A stretch of 64,000 nt of DNA from Ecdyonurus torrentis (GCA_949318235.1 OX439136.1:4481193-4545192); one strand, 5' to 3'. Positions 50,839-64,000 are shown, counted from the first letter of the stretch. Numbers and translations are program-made. Notes: generated by a model not told the origin, from the sequence alone.

Positions 50839-50963
50839 TACACTTGACCAAAATTAAATTGTTTACCATTTAAACTGCACGTTTATTTTTCACATAAGAA
50901 ATATATTAAAGATTTGGGGCATTTATTTGATTGATAAAAGAATTAACCTTGATCGATTTTACG
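50839..50963. mobile_element. Family J foldback, copy 2 (diverged)
   Basis: TACACTTGACCAAA, TTTACCATTTAAACTGCACG, TTTTTCACATAAGAA and CCTTGATCGATTTTACG follow the order of copy 1 at 13913-14032. Confidence 0.6.
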
Positions 50964-51212
50964 TTTAACAAAGCATAGTATAGGTAAATAGACGAGTGGA
51001 AAATTAAAAAATACGTAAAATATATGATTAAAACTACTACAATAATAAATAATAATAATAATAATTTGCTAAGTTGTTTAGGAGATTAGGAACTACTATA
51101 ATAAAAATATGTTCTCACTTCACGTGCACTTCATTTTTTTTTTTTTTTTTTTTTTCGCTTCTTTTCTTTTAGATTTAGCAATAAACAATTTAACATTTAT
51201 ACAGCATGTTTT

Positions 51213-51520
51213 TATAGGATGATTGCATTCATAATTTCATATTAAAGTCAAAGTCGTGTTGTATCACTAAACATGAGCCAGTATGTGAAAATAACACATT
51301 TTGACAGTTTAAAACTGCACAATTTTTGAGAGAATTGATGATAGGTTCAATTAGGTTTTCTATTGTGCGATAAAAATAATCATAAAAAAGTTAATATAAT
51401 TTTTAGAAGAAAGCAATTTATTAAAAAAACTACGTTTTTCCTATACAGATCTATGTTATTCATTGCTCCAGTAAGGCGTCGTAGTGCATTCAATATGACG
51501 TCATGCGCATACACCCTATA
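51213..51520 (+). mobile_element. Family B MITE, copy 4
   Basis: TATAGGATG to ACACCCTATA. It contains TAACACATTTTGACAGTTTA, GTTTTTCCTATACAGATCTA, ATTCATTGCTCCAGTAAGGC and TGACGTCATGCGCATACACC (51496-51503). Confidence 0.87.
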
Positions 51521-52554
<1,034 letters not shown>

Positions 52555-52792
52555 TTGTATGTAGCTATATAATAAATTGAATTGTAAATAAAAATTATTG
52601 TAAATATGGATTAATGTCACTATTGTAAACTATTGATTATATAAAGAAATAACCATTCCTGGCTAAGAAGCACAAGAAAAATGAAGGCGAAAAAAACTCT
52701 TGCTGCGTTTAATTTCATTTCATTTCATTTTTTTTTTTTTTTTTTTAAGTACTGCAAAGTTTTTATTCATTATTTTATTGTTATTTTTCTTT

Positions 52793-53131
52793 TTAAGGTG
52801 GGAAATCAGGTACTTCGGGATTTGACTAAAAAGTAGTAAAGAAAGAAAAATCTGAAATTTTGCACAGTGGTACATTAGGATAGGTTATCTCCAAAAATGT
52901 AACAAATTTGGGGGTTTCACCATGCTAGATTTTTAACTATGATTTTTTAAAATTTTAGTTCCATAAGAGCCTATATGTTAATTTCATTAATTATTTTCTC
53001 TCTTATCTGATGGTAATGAGTTCTAAAAATTTTACCATAGATAGCTGTTACTATTAATTTTCAAATGACATAAAGTTTCCAATATTTCTTTTTAGATTTT
53101 TAGATGAAAGCCATCTGAATAGAACCCTTAA
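52793..53131 (+). mobile_element. Family D/E element, E type, copy 2 (best preserved)
   Basis: TTAAGGTGGGAAATCAGG at the left and GAATAGAACCCTTAA at the right, TTAA on both sides. It shares internal blocks with 49886-50211. AAATCTGAAATTTTGCACAG matches the inverse of D copies (AAATTTCAGA next to TGCAAAATTTC), tying D and E together. Confidence 0.87.
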
Positions 53132-53367
53132 TAAGAACCAATAATAAGAACAAATATAATAAAATACAGATAGACTCACTTTTACGTCATTATGGAGCTA
53201 ATACAAATGTTTGCATAACTTTTTACACTGATAGCTGATAACACTGAAATAGCAAGACATTATTCAAGACAATACATGTTGCGTTGTATGTGCTTACATT
53301 ACGCTTTATACTTACCATACGATCTATAGATCTAAGATTACATCTCAAAGAAATATATTTAATTATT

Positions 53368-53417
<50 letters not shown>

Positions 53418-54138
53418 TTAAAAAGTAATTATTTATATTGTTCAATACTGTAACCACATCATTGATTTAATATTCACTAATCATTATCTGTTTCTTAACA
53501 TCATATTATATATATATATTTTTTAAATATTAAAAGCTTATACTTTTTATAACAAATGAAGGGTCAAAAGGTCTGATTTTGCATTAAAAATATTACACAC
53601 GTATAATAAGAATTAACACACTTTATAACACAATAGAAATTTAAATTTTTTTCTAAATGGTATATAATAAAATTGTAAAATAGTAGCCAGCATGCCCAAT
53701 TTTATAATGTACACTACATGTTTTTATTATATTACTTATATAGTAATAATGGAATAATATTAATAATATGTATATAGGTTATAGAATTAACATTTCTAAG
53801 TTGGGAGCAGTCTGAAAGAAGGTGTAATAATTTATCTATGTACAGATTTATATTTGACTAATTATTTTGATATATTATAACACATTATTATTATTATTAT
53901 TATGAGAAGTGGCTTTGTAATAGGATGTTATTTAATACAGGATAAGATCTAAATTTGTCTATCAATATTTTATGCATAATTTTAATATATAAGCGGTATT
54001 ATTAAATATAATTATGTTCCTAGAACTATTATTTTAGCTAGATTTAGTATAATATTTTTATTGCATATTATGTAATAGCTTTTTTTTCATTATTAAATTT
54101 TTATTTTTATTTTTATTTTTATTTTTATTTTCGTTTTC

Positions 54139-54172
<34 letters not shown>

Positions 54173-56182
54173 ACAGCTTTTCTACAATATTTATTGACAT
54201 TTTTAGTATTGGATATTTTGCATGCGCTAAAATGTTAAGCTATATTTTATCATTGACAGGCGATTTTTATATCCTTTTAACGTGAATTTTAACAGTAATT
54301 AAAAAAACGTCTAATGTTAAACAATTTATAGTGAATAAGTAAAAAATTTAAAATATTTATTAGCTTTTTTTTATAATTTTATTTAGCAGTTAAAAAAGAA
54401 AATACAAATCTTAGATTGTGTAAAAAAGCGGCTAGGACTTATATTTAAATACACTACACCCTGGCTAAACTAAGATCAGAGAATAAGAGATTTTTACAAA
54501 AACGGATTCAACTCTTTTTTATTTTTAGCCAAAAAAAAAAAAAAATAATAAAATAGAAAAAAAAAATTGTGCTTAATGTAATATTGAAGTTAATACGTGG
54601 TGTTAAATTTTTTTCCTACAACTTGATTATGATTAGAGTCTGGGAAAAGTGTGTGATTTTGGTTGAAATGGCCTCTCGTCTTGTTTTAGCAACTTTTGGA
54701 CTTGAATAAATTAAAATCTTAAAAAAAAAAAAAAAACTTTTATTATTATTTTAAAATATCTAGTCATATATAAATTTATTGGTGGTCGTCTGCTAAAGAA
54801 AATATTGATTTTTAAAATAATAAGTTTTCTTTATTTATTTGTTCCTGGGTTAAAGATAGTTCACATTTTATTTATGATGTTAATTTATTTTTATTCTTAG
54901 AAATCGTCACTGGCAAATTTATTTCTCAACTTTAGCAGTTTAGTTGACCTAATGCACTGAAGGAAGAGAGATTTAAGTAATAATAATAAAACAATAAAAC
55001 AAAACACTCCTTCAATGCAATTAGAAAAAAAAAATCACGTTTCCAAAAAATATCGAAAAAAAAAAACAAAAAAAAGTTACAGAAATCAGCAAAATTAACG
55101 CAACACTGTTATTAATGAATTTTCTCACGAATCTTATTTATCAATATGCGATATTATACGTTTTAATATATGAGTAAGCAATATATATATTTAAAATTTA
55201 AGATTTTTTTTTTTTTTTTTAAACCGATTTATGCCAATCAAAAGTGATTACTTAGGTGGGTATGTATAATAAAGTTTAAGGTAGCACAGCAAGTATAATA
55301 TGGCTCAGTATTTCTTGCATCATACTTACAAACTCGCCAAGAGAAAGTTTTTTTTTTTTTTTTTTTTTTTTTGCCAATATACACGATGACCAATTATGTT
55401 GTATTCACTCACTTCAGTCGATCTCATTTTCATTGTATAGCCCTAGTAGTGTTACTTAACTAATTAAATATTTCAGGGTTAACATAACACTTTTGCACTT
55501 TTTTTTTCTTTTTTTGCTATTAAGGATGATGTGTTAGATTATGTTAAATTTCTTTATATATAGGTCAATTTCTCATTTCGTTATAATAATATTATTATAT
55601 TGAAATGTATTTTTGATTGATTTTTTTTTTTATATTTTCGTTAAAAAATTGTACTCGTGTACTCATATTATTCTGAAGTATAGCTAAAGAAAGAAAATCG
55701 TTAAATGATTGGCTATTTTGCAGATATTATGAAGCCATACAAATAAAAATGTGCTAAATGCAGGACTTTGAAATGCTAAAGGTTAAAAAATTAGGGAATG
55801 TTCTAATTAATCGTCTGCACCATCACCTGTCTTCCACTAGGAAGTTTCAACATTACAAAACCTGGCAATGAAAAATACTTTAATATTTTTAATAGCTTAA
55901 AACACGTAAAAATGTGTGTATCTTCTTCATTCCACAACTTTTTTTTTTAAAGTTATCTCAATGTCGTAAATTTTGGCCACGTTTTTGTGCGGCTCTCAGA
56001 AAAGAAAAAAATTGTCTATTTTGACAAAAACGTTTTTTTAGTTTTGCGGACTCCCTACTCACTCTAGAATGCAGAAAATAGCTTTAAAAATCAAAGGTGA
56101 TTTCTGGTTCAATTTTCATATTTTTATCTCAATTTGTTCGATTTTTTTCCTGATTTTTATTGATTTATCTGATGTCCACTGC
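53132..56182. other. Long AT-rich region, sparse features
   Basis: (AG)n at 53372-53413, TTTTTA pentamers and poly-T at about 54090-54171, poly-T at 55349-55372. Near 55880-55915, AATAGCTTAAAACACGTAAA resembles a short internal block of family K. No gene recognised. Confidence 0.5.
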
Positions 56183-56284
56183 AACGAAGATGAAGATAAC
56201 GTAAGGCATCGACTGCGCATTTTGTTCGTCTTTTCCCAATTTGCCCGATCACCGATATCTATTTCCGGTAAAATGTCAACTTTT

Positions 56285-56327
<43 letters not shown>

Positions 56328-56449
56328 ATACACACACGATAATATTTTCCCGCCATCAAAACGTGAAAAATACCGGAAATAAAGATTTAAATCTTGCAGA
56401 TGACGCACGAAATACGCAGTCGATGCCTTACGATATCTTTAATTTCGTT
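56183..56449. mobile_element. Foldback element split by poly-A
   Basis: The left arm has CGTAAGGCATCGACTGCGCA, then TTTTGTTCGTC and TATTTCCGGTA. It pairs with the right arm TACCGGAAATA, then GACGCACGAAATACGCAGTC, then GATGCCTTACG. The outer AACGAAGATGAAGATA pairs with TATCTTTAATTTCGTT. The loop contains about 41 A residues (56286-56326) and CACACA. The 144-residue plus frame runs through it and is not credible. Confidence 0.85.
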
Positions 56450-57181
56450 ATATACATATATAACGTATATAATATACGTTATATTATACATATATTATAC
56501 TAGGACTAAAGAGTCTAATTTAAAAATTTCCACACTTGGTGAAACATAGTTTTCTCATTAAGCACCAAAATCATTCTATTTTATTATTATTATTATTTAT
56601 TATTATTATTATTTTTTATCATTCATATACACAGAAATCGGTTGGTTTTGATTACACATTAAAGCATCTATTTACATGGGGGAAAAAATCTTCTTACTGG
56701 GAAAAAAAATATGTACATAAAAAAAAGATTAAGGATATGATAAAAAGGATATGAAATTAGGGGACCTTGTACTTCCTCACCGAAAAACCATCAGCTATTT
56801 AAAATACCTTTCATAAATATATAATAATAAAAATTCAAAAATATTATACATGCTAATGTAATTAAAAAGTAAAAAGAAAAGGTTACACGTGTAATTCAAA
56901 AATGTTGATCTCTAATATACATGATTATATAGAGACTGGAGAAAAAAGCGTGATGATGAAATTTTTTTACTATTTAAATAACAGCAAGCAAAAATGCGTG
57001 CAAGGCCACACAACGTAAGTTACAACAAGTATGTGGTATCGAGTGTAGAAAGTTAACTGAATAAGTGAATGCAGTTCAAACCTCTCGACACCCACCAATC
57101 ATAACATGTCATATCTTTCTTGGCTGTCTGCCTTTTTATATACACAGATATAATTTGAATTTTCAATCATTTTTCTAACAC
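56450..57181. other. AT-rich spacer with a small hairpin
   Basis: ATATAACGTATATAATATAC and the following GTTATAT at about 56456-56484 form a near-perfect palindrome next to the foldback. No gene recognised. Confidence 0.55.
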
Positions 57182-57520
57182 TTAAAGTCATAGACAACAT
57201 AAAACAACAGTGCTTTTTAATGAATAAACACGAAATGGGATCTTCAAAACTGATGACTTTTTTTTTACCAGAATGCTAATGTAGCCCCACCAGAGAGTGT
57301 GAAAATACTGTAAAGTATGCAATTTGCGTGATTATTCATGTTTATGACATCAGATGCAAAAATTAGTAAAAAACATGTTGTGCGGATTGCATAAATTGAA
57401 ATTTTCTGATCACTGCTACGGAGCTACAGTTGGGTAATCTTGAGACATACTAAAGTGATTTATGTAAGTCCCGCAACAAGTGTTTTGTGATATATGTTTT
57501 CCTCTGATCTATTACTTTAA
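57182..57520 (-). mobile_element. Family G TTAA element, copy 2
   Basis: TTAAAGTCATAGACAACATA at the left, CTGATCTATTACTTTAA at the right. Blocks AATGCTAATGTAGCCCCACC, ATACTGTAAAGTATGCAATT and TGTGCGGATTGCATAAAT are shared with copy 3. Its central palindrome is mutated to TGACATCA. Its right TTAA is also the left TTAA of family H copy 4. Confidence 0.9.
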
Positions 57521-57823
57521 AAGCGTAGAACACTTTGAACCAAAAACATTTCAAAAATCTTAACATACATAAATAGCAATGTTGATTTGGCCAGAGGCAT
57601 TTATTTCTAATTTATTTTCCATTTACAAAATGTCATATGCGAGTTCATGACGTCACACTGGTTCACGCGCGTGAAAACAGGTGAGATGTGACGTCATAAA
57701 TCCACATCTGTCATTTCGTGAATGTAAAATAAATTAGAAATCATATCAGCCAAATCAACGTTGATATTTAGGTATGTTAGGATATTAGACATGTTTTTTG
57801 TTTAAGATGTTCTATGCCTTTAA
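57517..57823. mobile_element. Family H foldback, copy 4
   Basis: TTAAAAGCGTAGAACACTTT to TGTTCTATGCCTTTAA. TGACGTCA sits in both arms (57648-57655, 57689-57696), with GGTTCACGCGCGTGAAAACA between them. It abuts family G copy 2 through a single TTAA. Confidence 0.92.
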
Positions 57824-58189
57824 TAATAAAAAATATAATGAACAGTATCATGACAAACATTAATATAATATAAATAATGATAAAGTTACAGACATTTGAT
57901 ATGACGTTAATTTAATATTATCGTTATTAAATATAGAGAATTATAATATTTTATATTTTCTTATAATAAACTTTATTTTATTAAAATTAATTTATTTTTT
58001 ATTAATTTTTTATTAATTTACAATTTTGTTTAATATTTTGAAGTTTAAAATCAAATAATGGGTCATAGAACCACTTTTTCAGTTTAAATTTATTAGAAAA
58101 ATATATAAATATTATGAAAATCTGATATGTTATATATATTATTTAAACTACATAAGTTCATGATAATTTGTCTTCATAGAATCGTAGAG

Positions 58190-58806
58190 TTAGAATTCGT
58201 GTGAGGAACGTTGTATTGATGAGTCAAATCTTTATGGGATAATTAAGTGATGGGAAAATGACACATTTTGCCAGTTAAAAATATTTCTACGAGCATTGAT
58301 GCTGTCATTAGGTTCATAAGCCCTTGTCAACTTACTTTTTTATCATTTAGATTACTAGACTTACAATCCATGAATTAAACACCAACACGTTGATTTTGTA
58401 TTTATTTTAGCGGTTATTTCACGCATCTGACGTCACAATGTACCGATGTGGTCGTTCGTGATAGGGGTAAAGAACTTGAGGGAGGGGCTTAAATTTATCA
58501 CGTGACCAGAGCGGTGACTGTGCATTGGCGGCGCTACATTGTGACGTCAGATACGTGATATAACAGTGAAAAAGAAAATAAATACAAAATCAACATGTTG
58601 GTGTCTAATTCATGGATAATAAGGAATGGTAATTATCAATCTAGTATTCTAAATGATAAAAAAGTAAGTTGACAAGGGCTTGTGTTCACGTAATAATAAT
58701 AGTTACTCAAAGAAAATAGCCAAACGACGTTGTACTTCACTCAGCGTTCATTTCTCCAGTATGGAATCGAAGCGCATTCTCGCGCTTTCCATGCACACAT
58801 TCTATT
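58190..58806 (+). mobile_element. Family B MITE, copy 5, split by a family A element
   Basis: The left part GGAAAATGACACATTTTGCC...GAGCATTGATGCTGTCATTA stops at about 58317. The right part CAAAGAAAATAGCC...TCATTTCTCCAGTATGG...ACACATTCTATTG begins at about 58682. Together they are a decayed B copy without TGACGTCA. The inserted A element keeps long, well-matched arms, so it is the younger of the two. Confidence 0.8.
58318..58681 (+). mobile_element. Family A foldback MITE, copy 2 (complete)
   Basis: AAGCCCTTGTCAACTTAC at the left and GTAAGTTGACAAGGGCTT at the right, perfect over 18 bp. The inverted arms are over 100 bp. The left arm lacks a GATAATTACCATACC block of about 20 bp that the right arm keeps. 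TGACGTCA occurs twice (58438-58445, 58542-58549), with CACGTGACCAGAGCGGTGAC between. Confidence 0.93.
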
Positions 58807-58950
58807 GCCAGTTTCTTGATTCTTGAAAATAATTTTTTGATTACGTTTTAATTCTTGTTACCTTTGGTGAAGTGTTAAATCAATCAGTATATAGCTGCAG
58901 GAAAACGAAAGATTTCTTATCCTTTTGCACTGTGAGAGCACCCATAAAGT

Positions 58951-58991
<41 letters not shown>

Positions 58992-59819
58992 AAAGAATTA
59001 CTGCAATAGAATGAAGAAATTTTAATTATACTTACCAACTTAAAAAAAATAATAAAAAAAAAAAATTGCAACGTTTAAAACGTTAATATAAAATAGGGGT
59101 AAATGTCAACAAAAAAAAAAAAAATAAATAAATCTTTTCTGTACTCACTTGTCAGTTGTACTGTACTTTCCTGAGACTCAGTTCACTCAGTTGTTGGCAT
59201 ACTAACGGCTTTTTACATGTTATAAATGGAAAAGTTCGATTTTCAATTTTTGGCACAGAGAAATATTGACGTGAGAGTATATTTGATGGCACCATTGAGT
59301 CCAATACTATACCCTGGGTATCCAAATTTTCAAGCCTCAAGTCTCTAGCTTTATTGGTTGAGGAGATATTAAGTTTTTTAAGTTTGCATTAACCCATCTA
59401 CCAACAACTGAGTCTCTACCATAAACACTTTTCATATTATCACCATTCTAAAGAATTAAATTGGTAAAAAAAAAAAAAATGTTATATGTTATAAAACAAA
59501 TTCTAGAAAGGTAACAAAAACTAGCATGCTATATTTATAGAGAAATAAAAAGTGGATCTTGTACTTTCAAACACATACATAACAAAAGATTAAATTATCT
59601 ACATCAACGTCCAGTTTAAACAGAATAAGTTATTACTCTAATAATAATAAAAAAATAAACTACATCATGTTATAATAATATAATTGAGATCACTTTTATG
59701 TGTACCCTTCATAATATTAGAACGGTGAAGTTATGAAGTTTTATTTTATATTTTAAATTAGACAAGATTGTGAAGAAAAACTTTTGCAGATTTTCTGACT
59801 TTTTTTTTATGTGTATTTC
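58807..59819. other. AT-rich spacer with poly-T
   Basis: Poly-T of about 38 at 58953-58990. The minus-strand frame 59152-59340 (62 codons) has a more balanced residue mix than most here but no recognised domain or splice context I would rely on. Confidence 0.5.
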
Positions 59820-60144
59820 TTAAAGGCATAGAAAACAAGAAGCAACATGTTCTTTAATACAAAATAGGATCTACAAACAGATGGTAATTTTTACCAGAAT
59901 GCAAATGTGGCCCCACAAGAGAGCGTAAAAAAACTGTAAAGTATGCAATTTGCGTGAATATTTCTGTTTATGACGTCAGAAACAGGCAAAAGCTAATATG
60001 AAAATGTTGTGCGGGCTGCATAAATAAAAAAAAAAATCTGATTACTGCTACGGCGCTACAGTTGGGTTTTGAGACCAATATGTAAGTCCCATCAAGTGTT
60101 TTGTGATGTAAATGCTAATGTTTTCATGTTGTCTATGCCTTTAA
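59820..60144 (-). mobile_element. Family G TTAA element, copy 3
   Basis: TTAAAGGCATAGAAAACAAG to TGTTGTCTATGCCTTTAA, TTAA on both sides. TGACGTCA at 59971-59978. Blocks AATGTGGCCCCACAAGAGAG and AACTGTAAAGTATGCAATTT are in family order. Confidence 0.9.
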
Positions 60145-61620
60145 GTCATCACAGCTTCAGTTCTTCATAAAAAAATAGTTTTTCAAAAATAATTATAATT
60201 TTTGAATTATATTTCATTAAAATTCATGGATACATGTTGTTAACAAAAAAGAATGATAGTCAGCTAAAAAAAAAAAAAAAAAAAAAAATCAATTGAACTT
60301 TTATAAATAATATATTTTTTAGTTATGGTATTGTGGAACAATATGCTAAAATTGTGGGCATCTAAACAATTTAAAATTATGGGAGTCTGACATCGTTAAA
60401 AATAAGTCATTTTTTCCCCTATATAGGTTTTGTGATGCGCCAAATAATAATAAATAAATAAACAAGAACTACAGAATTGTGCTATGCATGCTGTAGTGAC
60501 ATTTTTAATATTTCTTGTTAAAAAAAAAAACTATAATAAATCAAGAAGCTATAACATTTATATTATAAATGCTAAAAATTAATTGTGGATCGTAAGTTTT
60601 AAAATAATGTTGTATAATAAATTAAATATTTTGTACTGTGTGTATGTAGCACCAATGCATTGGTCGCAAGTCTGTTTTTGGGTTATGATAAATCAAAAAT
60701 ATCAAAAGACACAATGTTAACTCCACTCTGTTTTTTCTTAATTTCTTACCATAAATTTTTGTCATAACCTTAGCTGAGACAAAAAGCTCAAAAACGAATT
60801 AATTTGTTTTAATTTCAAAATCTTGCCCCAACAAAATTAAGTTTTTAGTTGAGAAATGTGAACAAATTAACATGATTATTTTTGCTTTTTATATTTTTTT
60901 ATTGACAAAAATTGTTTACAGTTTACAAGCCAAGGTATTAACCTTATTGGCTTATTCATTATATGGTAATAATACAGGATTTTTTTAATTAAAAAATTAA
61001 TTCTTAATTAAATATGATATATCACACTTTTGTAACTCTTTCCATTTAGAGGTTAAAAAAGTAATACATTTTTTGATCGCAGACCCATAATTCATTAATA
61101 AATTAAAATCAATACATTCAATATACAAGTAGTCCATAATTACATAAATGATTTGATATTATATAATATGAATGAATAATATTAAGTAAATGAAAGGTAA
61201 ATCTGATGTAAGCTTTTCAAACTTATGTTTCAATCGCATAAAAATTCCAAGACGATGAGAGAATTAAAAAGTGATGAAATTCGAGCATCAGCCGAAGTAA
61301 AAGCGTATAATAATAAAGTTATGAAAATAAAAGCAAGGACATACGTCTATGTAAAAAATTGTAACGCATCTTTAAATTTCAACTGATGTAACCGAACTAT
61401 TAATATATAATTTTTTTATATAGCCAATATATTTCATAACAAAGTAAAAGAGTAGTATAATTTGCTATAATCAACTATTAGATTCGCCCAATATTCGATA
61501 TATTTTTTTTCACGTACAATATTGATCTATTTACCAAAAAAAAAAAAAAAATTTATATTTAATTTGTATTATTTGTATTATTTTAATAAAAATGTAATTT
61601 TTATGAATGTAACTATTATC
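60145..61620. other. AT-rich spacer
   Basis: Poly-A at about 60266-60288. No gene or shared repeat recognised. Confidence 0.55.
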
Positions 61621-61735
61621 CTCTCTGTCTCTGTCTCTGTCTCTGTCTCTGTCTCTGTCTCTGTCTCTGTCTCTGTCTCTGTCTCTGTCTCTGTCTCTGT
61701 CTCTGTCTCTGTCTCTGTCTCTGTCTCTGTCTCTG

Positions 61736-61771
<36 letters not shown>

Positions 61772-61772
61772 T
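61621..61772. repeat. (CTGTCT)n hexamer array
   Basis: About 135 bp of perfect hexamers, then CT dinucleotides. Same unit as the arrays at 22.67 and 45.62 kb. Confidence 0.98.
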
Positions 61773-63369
61773 ACGTTGCTTGTTATTTATAAATAACCCT
61801 ATGTACAGTACAAGTACCCTAAAATTGCTGAAGCTTGCACAGTAATGCTTCTGAAAAGTAAACCGTATAATATTAAGTAAAAACAAAAAAGTGAAAAATT
61901 ACCATTAAAAATCAATTAAATGGCTATCATTTTTTTAACGAATCATTTTCCGTTAAAACTCCCCCCAATAACTTAGTTAAATGGTTTTTACTCAAAATTA
62001 GAAGACACAAATTCTAATATTAAACTAAACTTCATAACCAACTCTATTACTCAGTTTTCCTAACTGACAGTAATAGTATTTATGTGCATTTTATAATTTA
62101 AACTGCAGTTATAAAATAATTTTATTACTGTTCTAATTAATATTGGTGTTATAAACTATATACTTATGATCTAATAAATTAACATTTAATGGTACATATA
62201 TTTTATTAAAGTAATTAATAAATTTTCAAGATAATTTATAATAATAATATGAGGTAATTTGTTGTTAAATATGTAAACCTAGTTAGCAGTTTTATTTAAA
62301 AAGCGTAAATTTAGAGCTATTAGAAATACATATTTCTCTTTTAATTACTTTATTGTTAATTAATAAATTTAACCTTTTTAAATTTTAATATAAATTTCAT
62401 TGTGGTAATATTTTTTTAAGTAATCACCTAAAATTAAAGTATATACGTAATAAAGTATATAATTTTTTTTTCATAATAATTGTAAAGTATGTGTTTTTAT
62501 TACATTGATTAAAAATAGAATATTTTTTTTATTGTTTAATTTAAAAATGAAAGGACCTCTAATTTTTTTAATATTTGTTATGCGTGCTTATTTATTCCCT
62601 TCTTGTTATCGTAGATAAATATTATTTAATTATATAATTCAATTAAATAATCATCTTTATTCAACCCCTCCCCCTTTTTTTTTTTTTTTTAAAGGATCAG
62701 GTTTGAACACGTCTGGCCCACTCTTACACCTATAACATCAATAAGAAAAAAAATAAAAATAATAACAATAAAAACATATTCTATTATCTATTTGAGCTAT
62801 TATTATACATCCACACAGGATTATCTATCAGATTAAATAATATTCTAGCTAATTTTCTTATGTATTACATATGTATTACGAATATTATTTCTTTGAAATT
62901 TCTCATAGTTTCTTGTCATCGTAAATTTCGTAAAAACAATAGGGGGACAATCGGACAGGATAGGACGAGGCACTTGACAAATTGACGGTCTTTGCTTTGT
63001 AAAAGTGTTGTTTTTCTTAATATCATATATTTACGATTAGGGTGTTTTAATTTGGTTTATAATTATTTGCATTTGAAAGTAAATATTTGCTGGATAATTA
63101 TTAATTTCTGAGAAAAAAAAAGTTTATAGTTTCTCATTGTAATTATTTTTTTTTTATGTATAAGTTGATAAAAAATATTTACTAAAAAACATTAATTATT
63201 AATTAAAATCAATGGCTTTTTAATTACTGATAATTGTTCTTACGACTATAACGTTTTTATGATAACAATTTAATTCTCCAATGATTTGCAAATTCATATT
63301 ATTTTTTGACAAAAAAAAAACTCAATTTTTGCACTCTCTAATTATTGTAAATTTCTTGTACTCTTGCTT
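61773..63369. other. AT-rich spacer
   Basis: A short poly-C/poly-T switch near 62665-62692. No gene or shared repeat recognised. Confidence 0.55.
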
Positions 63370-63680
63370 TATAGGGTCTATTCATTCATGTTAAAGTCGA
63401 CGCCATGTTGGATAACTCAATAACATGGGTGGCATAGGAAAAAAAAATCATTTTGCCAGTTTTAAAACACTATGCAATATTTTTGAGAGCATTGATGCTG
63501 TTAATAGGTTGAATTAGTATCTCAAGTATGTGAGAAAAATAACAAATAACAAAAAATTAACTGATTTCCCAAAGAAAATTGGCTTAAATGAAGTTTGTCC
63601 TATGCTGAGCAATGCAATGCACTACTCCAGTATGGCCTCTAAGCGCAATAAATATGACGTCATCCGCATACACCCTATAG
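63370..63680 (+). mobile_element. Family B MITE, copy 6 (best preserved)
   Basis: TATAGGGTCTATTCATTCAT to CGCATACACCCTATAG. The terminal repeats are long but imperfect (CGCCATGTTGGA with the inverse of CCAGTATGGC; CATAGGAAAA with the inverse of TGTCCTATG). TGACGTCA at 63655-63662. It is very close to copy 2 at 40518-40825. Poly-A follows at about 63711-63738. Confidence 0.93.
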
Positions 63681-64000
63681 ACAGACATGACACGGACAAG
63701 AAAAATGTGAAAAAAAAAAAAAAAAAAAAAAAAAAAAACGAAGAAGTTATATTTCTCTTAGCTGATAATATATGAATTATTATATATCATGGAACGTAAA
63801 CCAAATACCAAGACGACACATACAACTTTATATAATAAATTATTAAAACGTTTAATAATAATAAGTATAGTGGGCAAGGTTGTGCAGTAAATTATATAAT
63901 ACTTTATTGAATCAGTTACTGTGCATGTAGTAGGTAGGTATTATTACTTATGACCAGGATATATATAAACTGTGTGCTCTAAAAAACAAACAAATACTCC
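63681..64000. other. AT-rich end of window
   Basis: Poly-A then AT-rich DNA. No gene recognised. Confidence 0.55.

Noticed and set aside
56069..56503. 144-residue frame with a poly-K run
   Set aside because: Most of it lies in a foldback element and its poly-A loop.
59152..59340. 62-residue minus-strand frame with balanced composition
   Set aside because: Too short, no recognised family. Could be an exon but nothing in the sequence supports that.
63530..63775. 81-residue frame, closely similar to the one at 40466-40666
   Set aside because: The similar part is just family B repeat sequence. Other B copies (21.4, 47.4, 51.2 kb) have stops in this frame, and the C-terminal part reads into poly-A or unrelated flank.

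Overview
The window is AT-rich (about a quarter G+C by eye), almost certainly nuclear DNA of an invertebrate animal, and it looks intergenic or deep-intronic. I find no protein-coding gene, tRNA gene or rRNA gene that I can defend. Nearly all longer open frames are translated microsatellites (SL, RE, RD, SV, NQSI or FIHS repeats), homopolymers (poly-K, poly-F), or frames inside dispersed repeats. Metazoan origin is inferred from three things: tRNA-derived SINEs with A/B boxes, decayed 3' ends of a CR1/L2-like LINE, and a dense mix of short non-autonomous DNA transposons with very long microsatellites. I cannot name the clade.

What the window does contain is a rich set of non-autonomous DNA transposons (MITEs and foldback elements), recognised by comparing distant parts of the window with each other. 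I use local letters. A: about 360 bp, 1-358 and 58318-58681. B: about 310 bp with TATAGGGT ends, six copies plus one fragment. C: about 295 bp with TAGACC ends. D/E: about 335 bp, TTAA-flanked, eight copies or fragments. F, G and H: about 310-340 bp, TTAA-flanked. I: about 150 bp with TACAGTC ends. J: about 120 bp. K: about 210-250 bp. Single-copy foldbacks lie at 8195-8721 (hAT-like with a perfect 8-bp target duplication), 9625-10150, 35468-36181, 39607-39900, 41278-41574 and 56183-56449. Several elements are nested or abut.

Layout. 0-8 kb: truncated A element, LINE 3' end, very long AATC/AATG array, SINE/LINE remnants. 8-12 kb: hAT-like MITE, long foldback, GA-rich cluster. 13-22 kb: D, J, I, F, SINE, LINE remnant, C nested in F, B. 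22-31 kb: GACAGA hexamer array, D, SINE, ATCA and GATT arrays, a 124-bp poly-T. 31-45 kb: K, F, G, H, a foldback with an internal duplication, SINE, D, H, long-TIR MITE, B/C/foldback cluster, H, K, I. 45-53 kb: hexamer and GA arrays, B, E+F, E, K, E, J, B, E. 53-64 kb: sparse AT-rich DNA, then a poly-A-split foldback, G+H sharing a TTAA, A nested in B, G, a hexamer array and a last B.

The strongest unexplained pattern is that five structurally different element families (A, B, F, G, H) carry the palindrome TGACGTCA, giving 20 exact copies in 64 kb, 19 of them inside these repeats. A second is that at least four families are bounded by TTAA, and twice two elements abut by sharing one TTAA.
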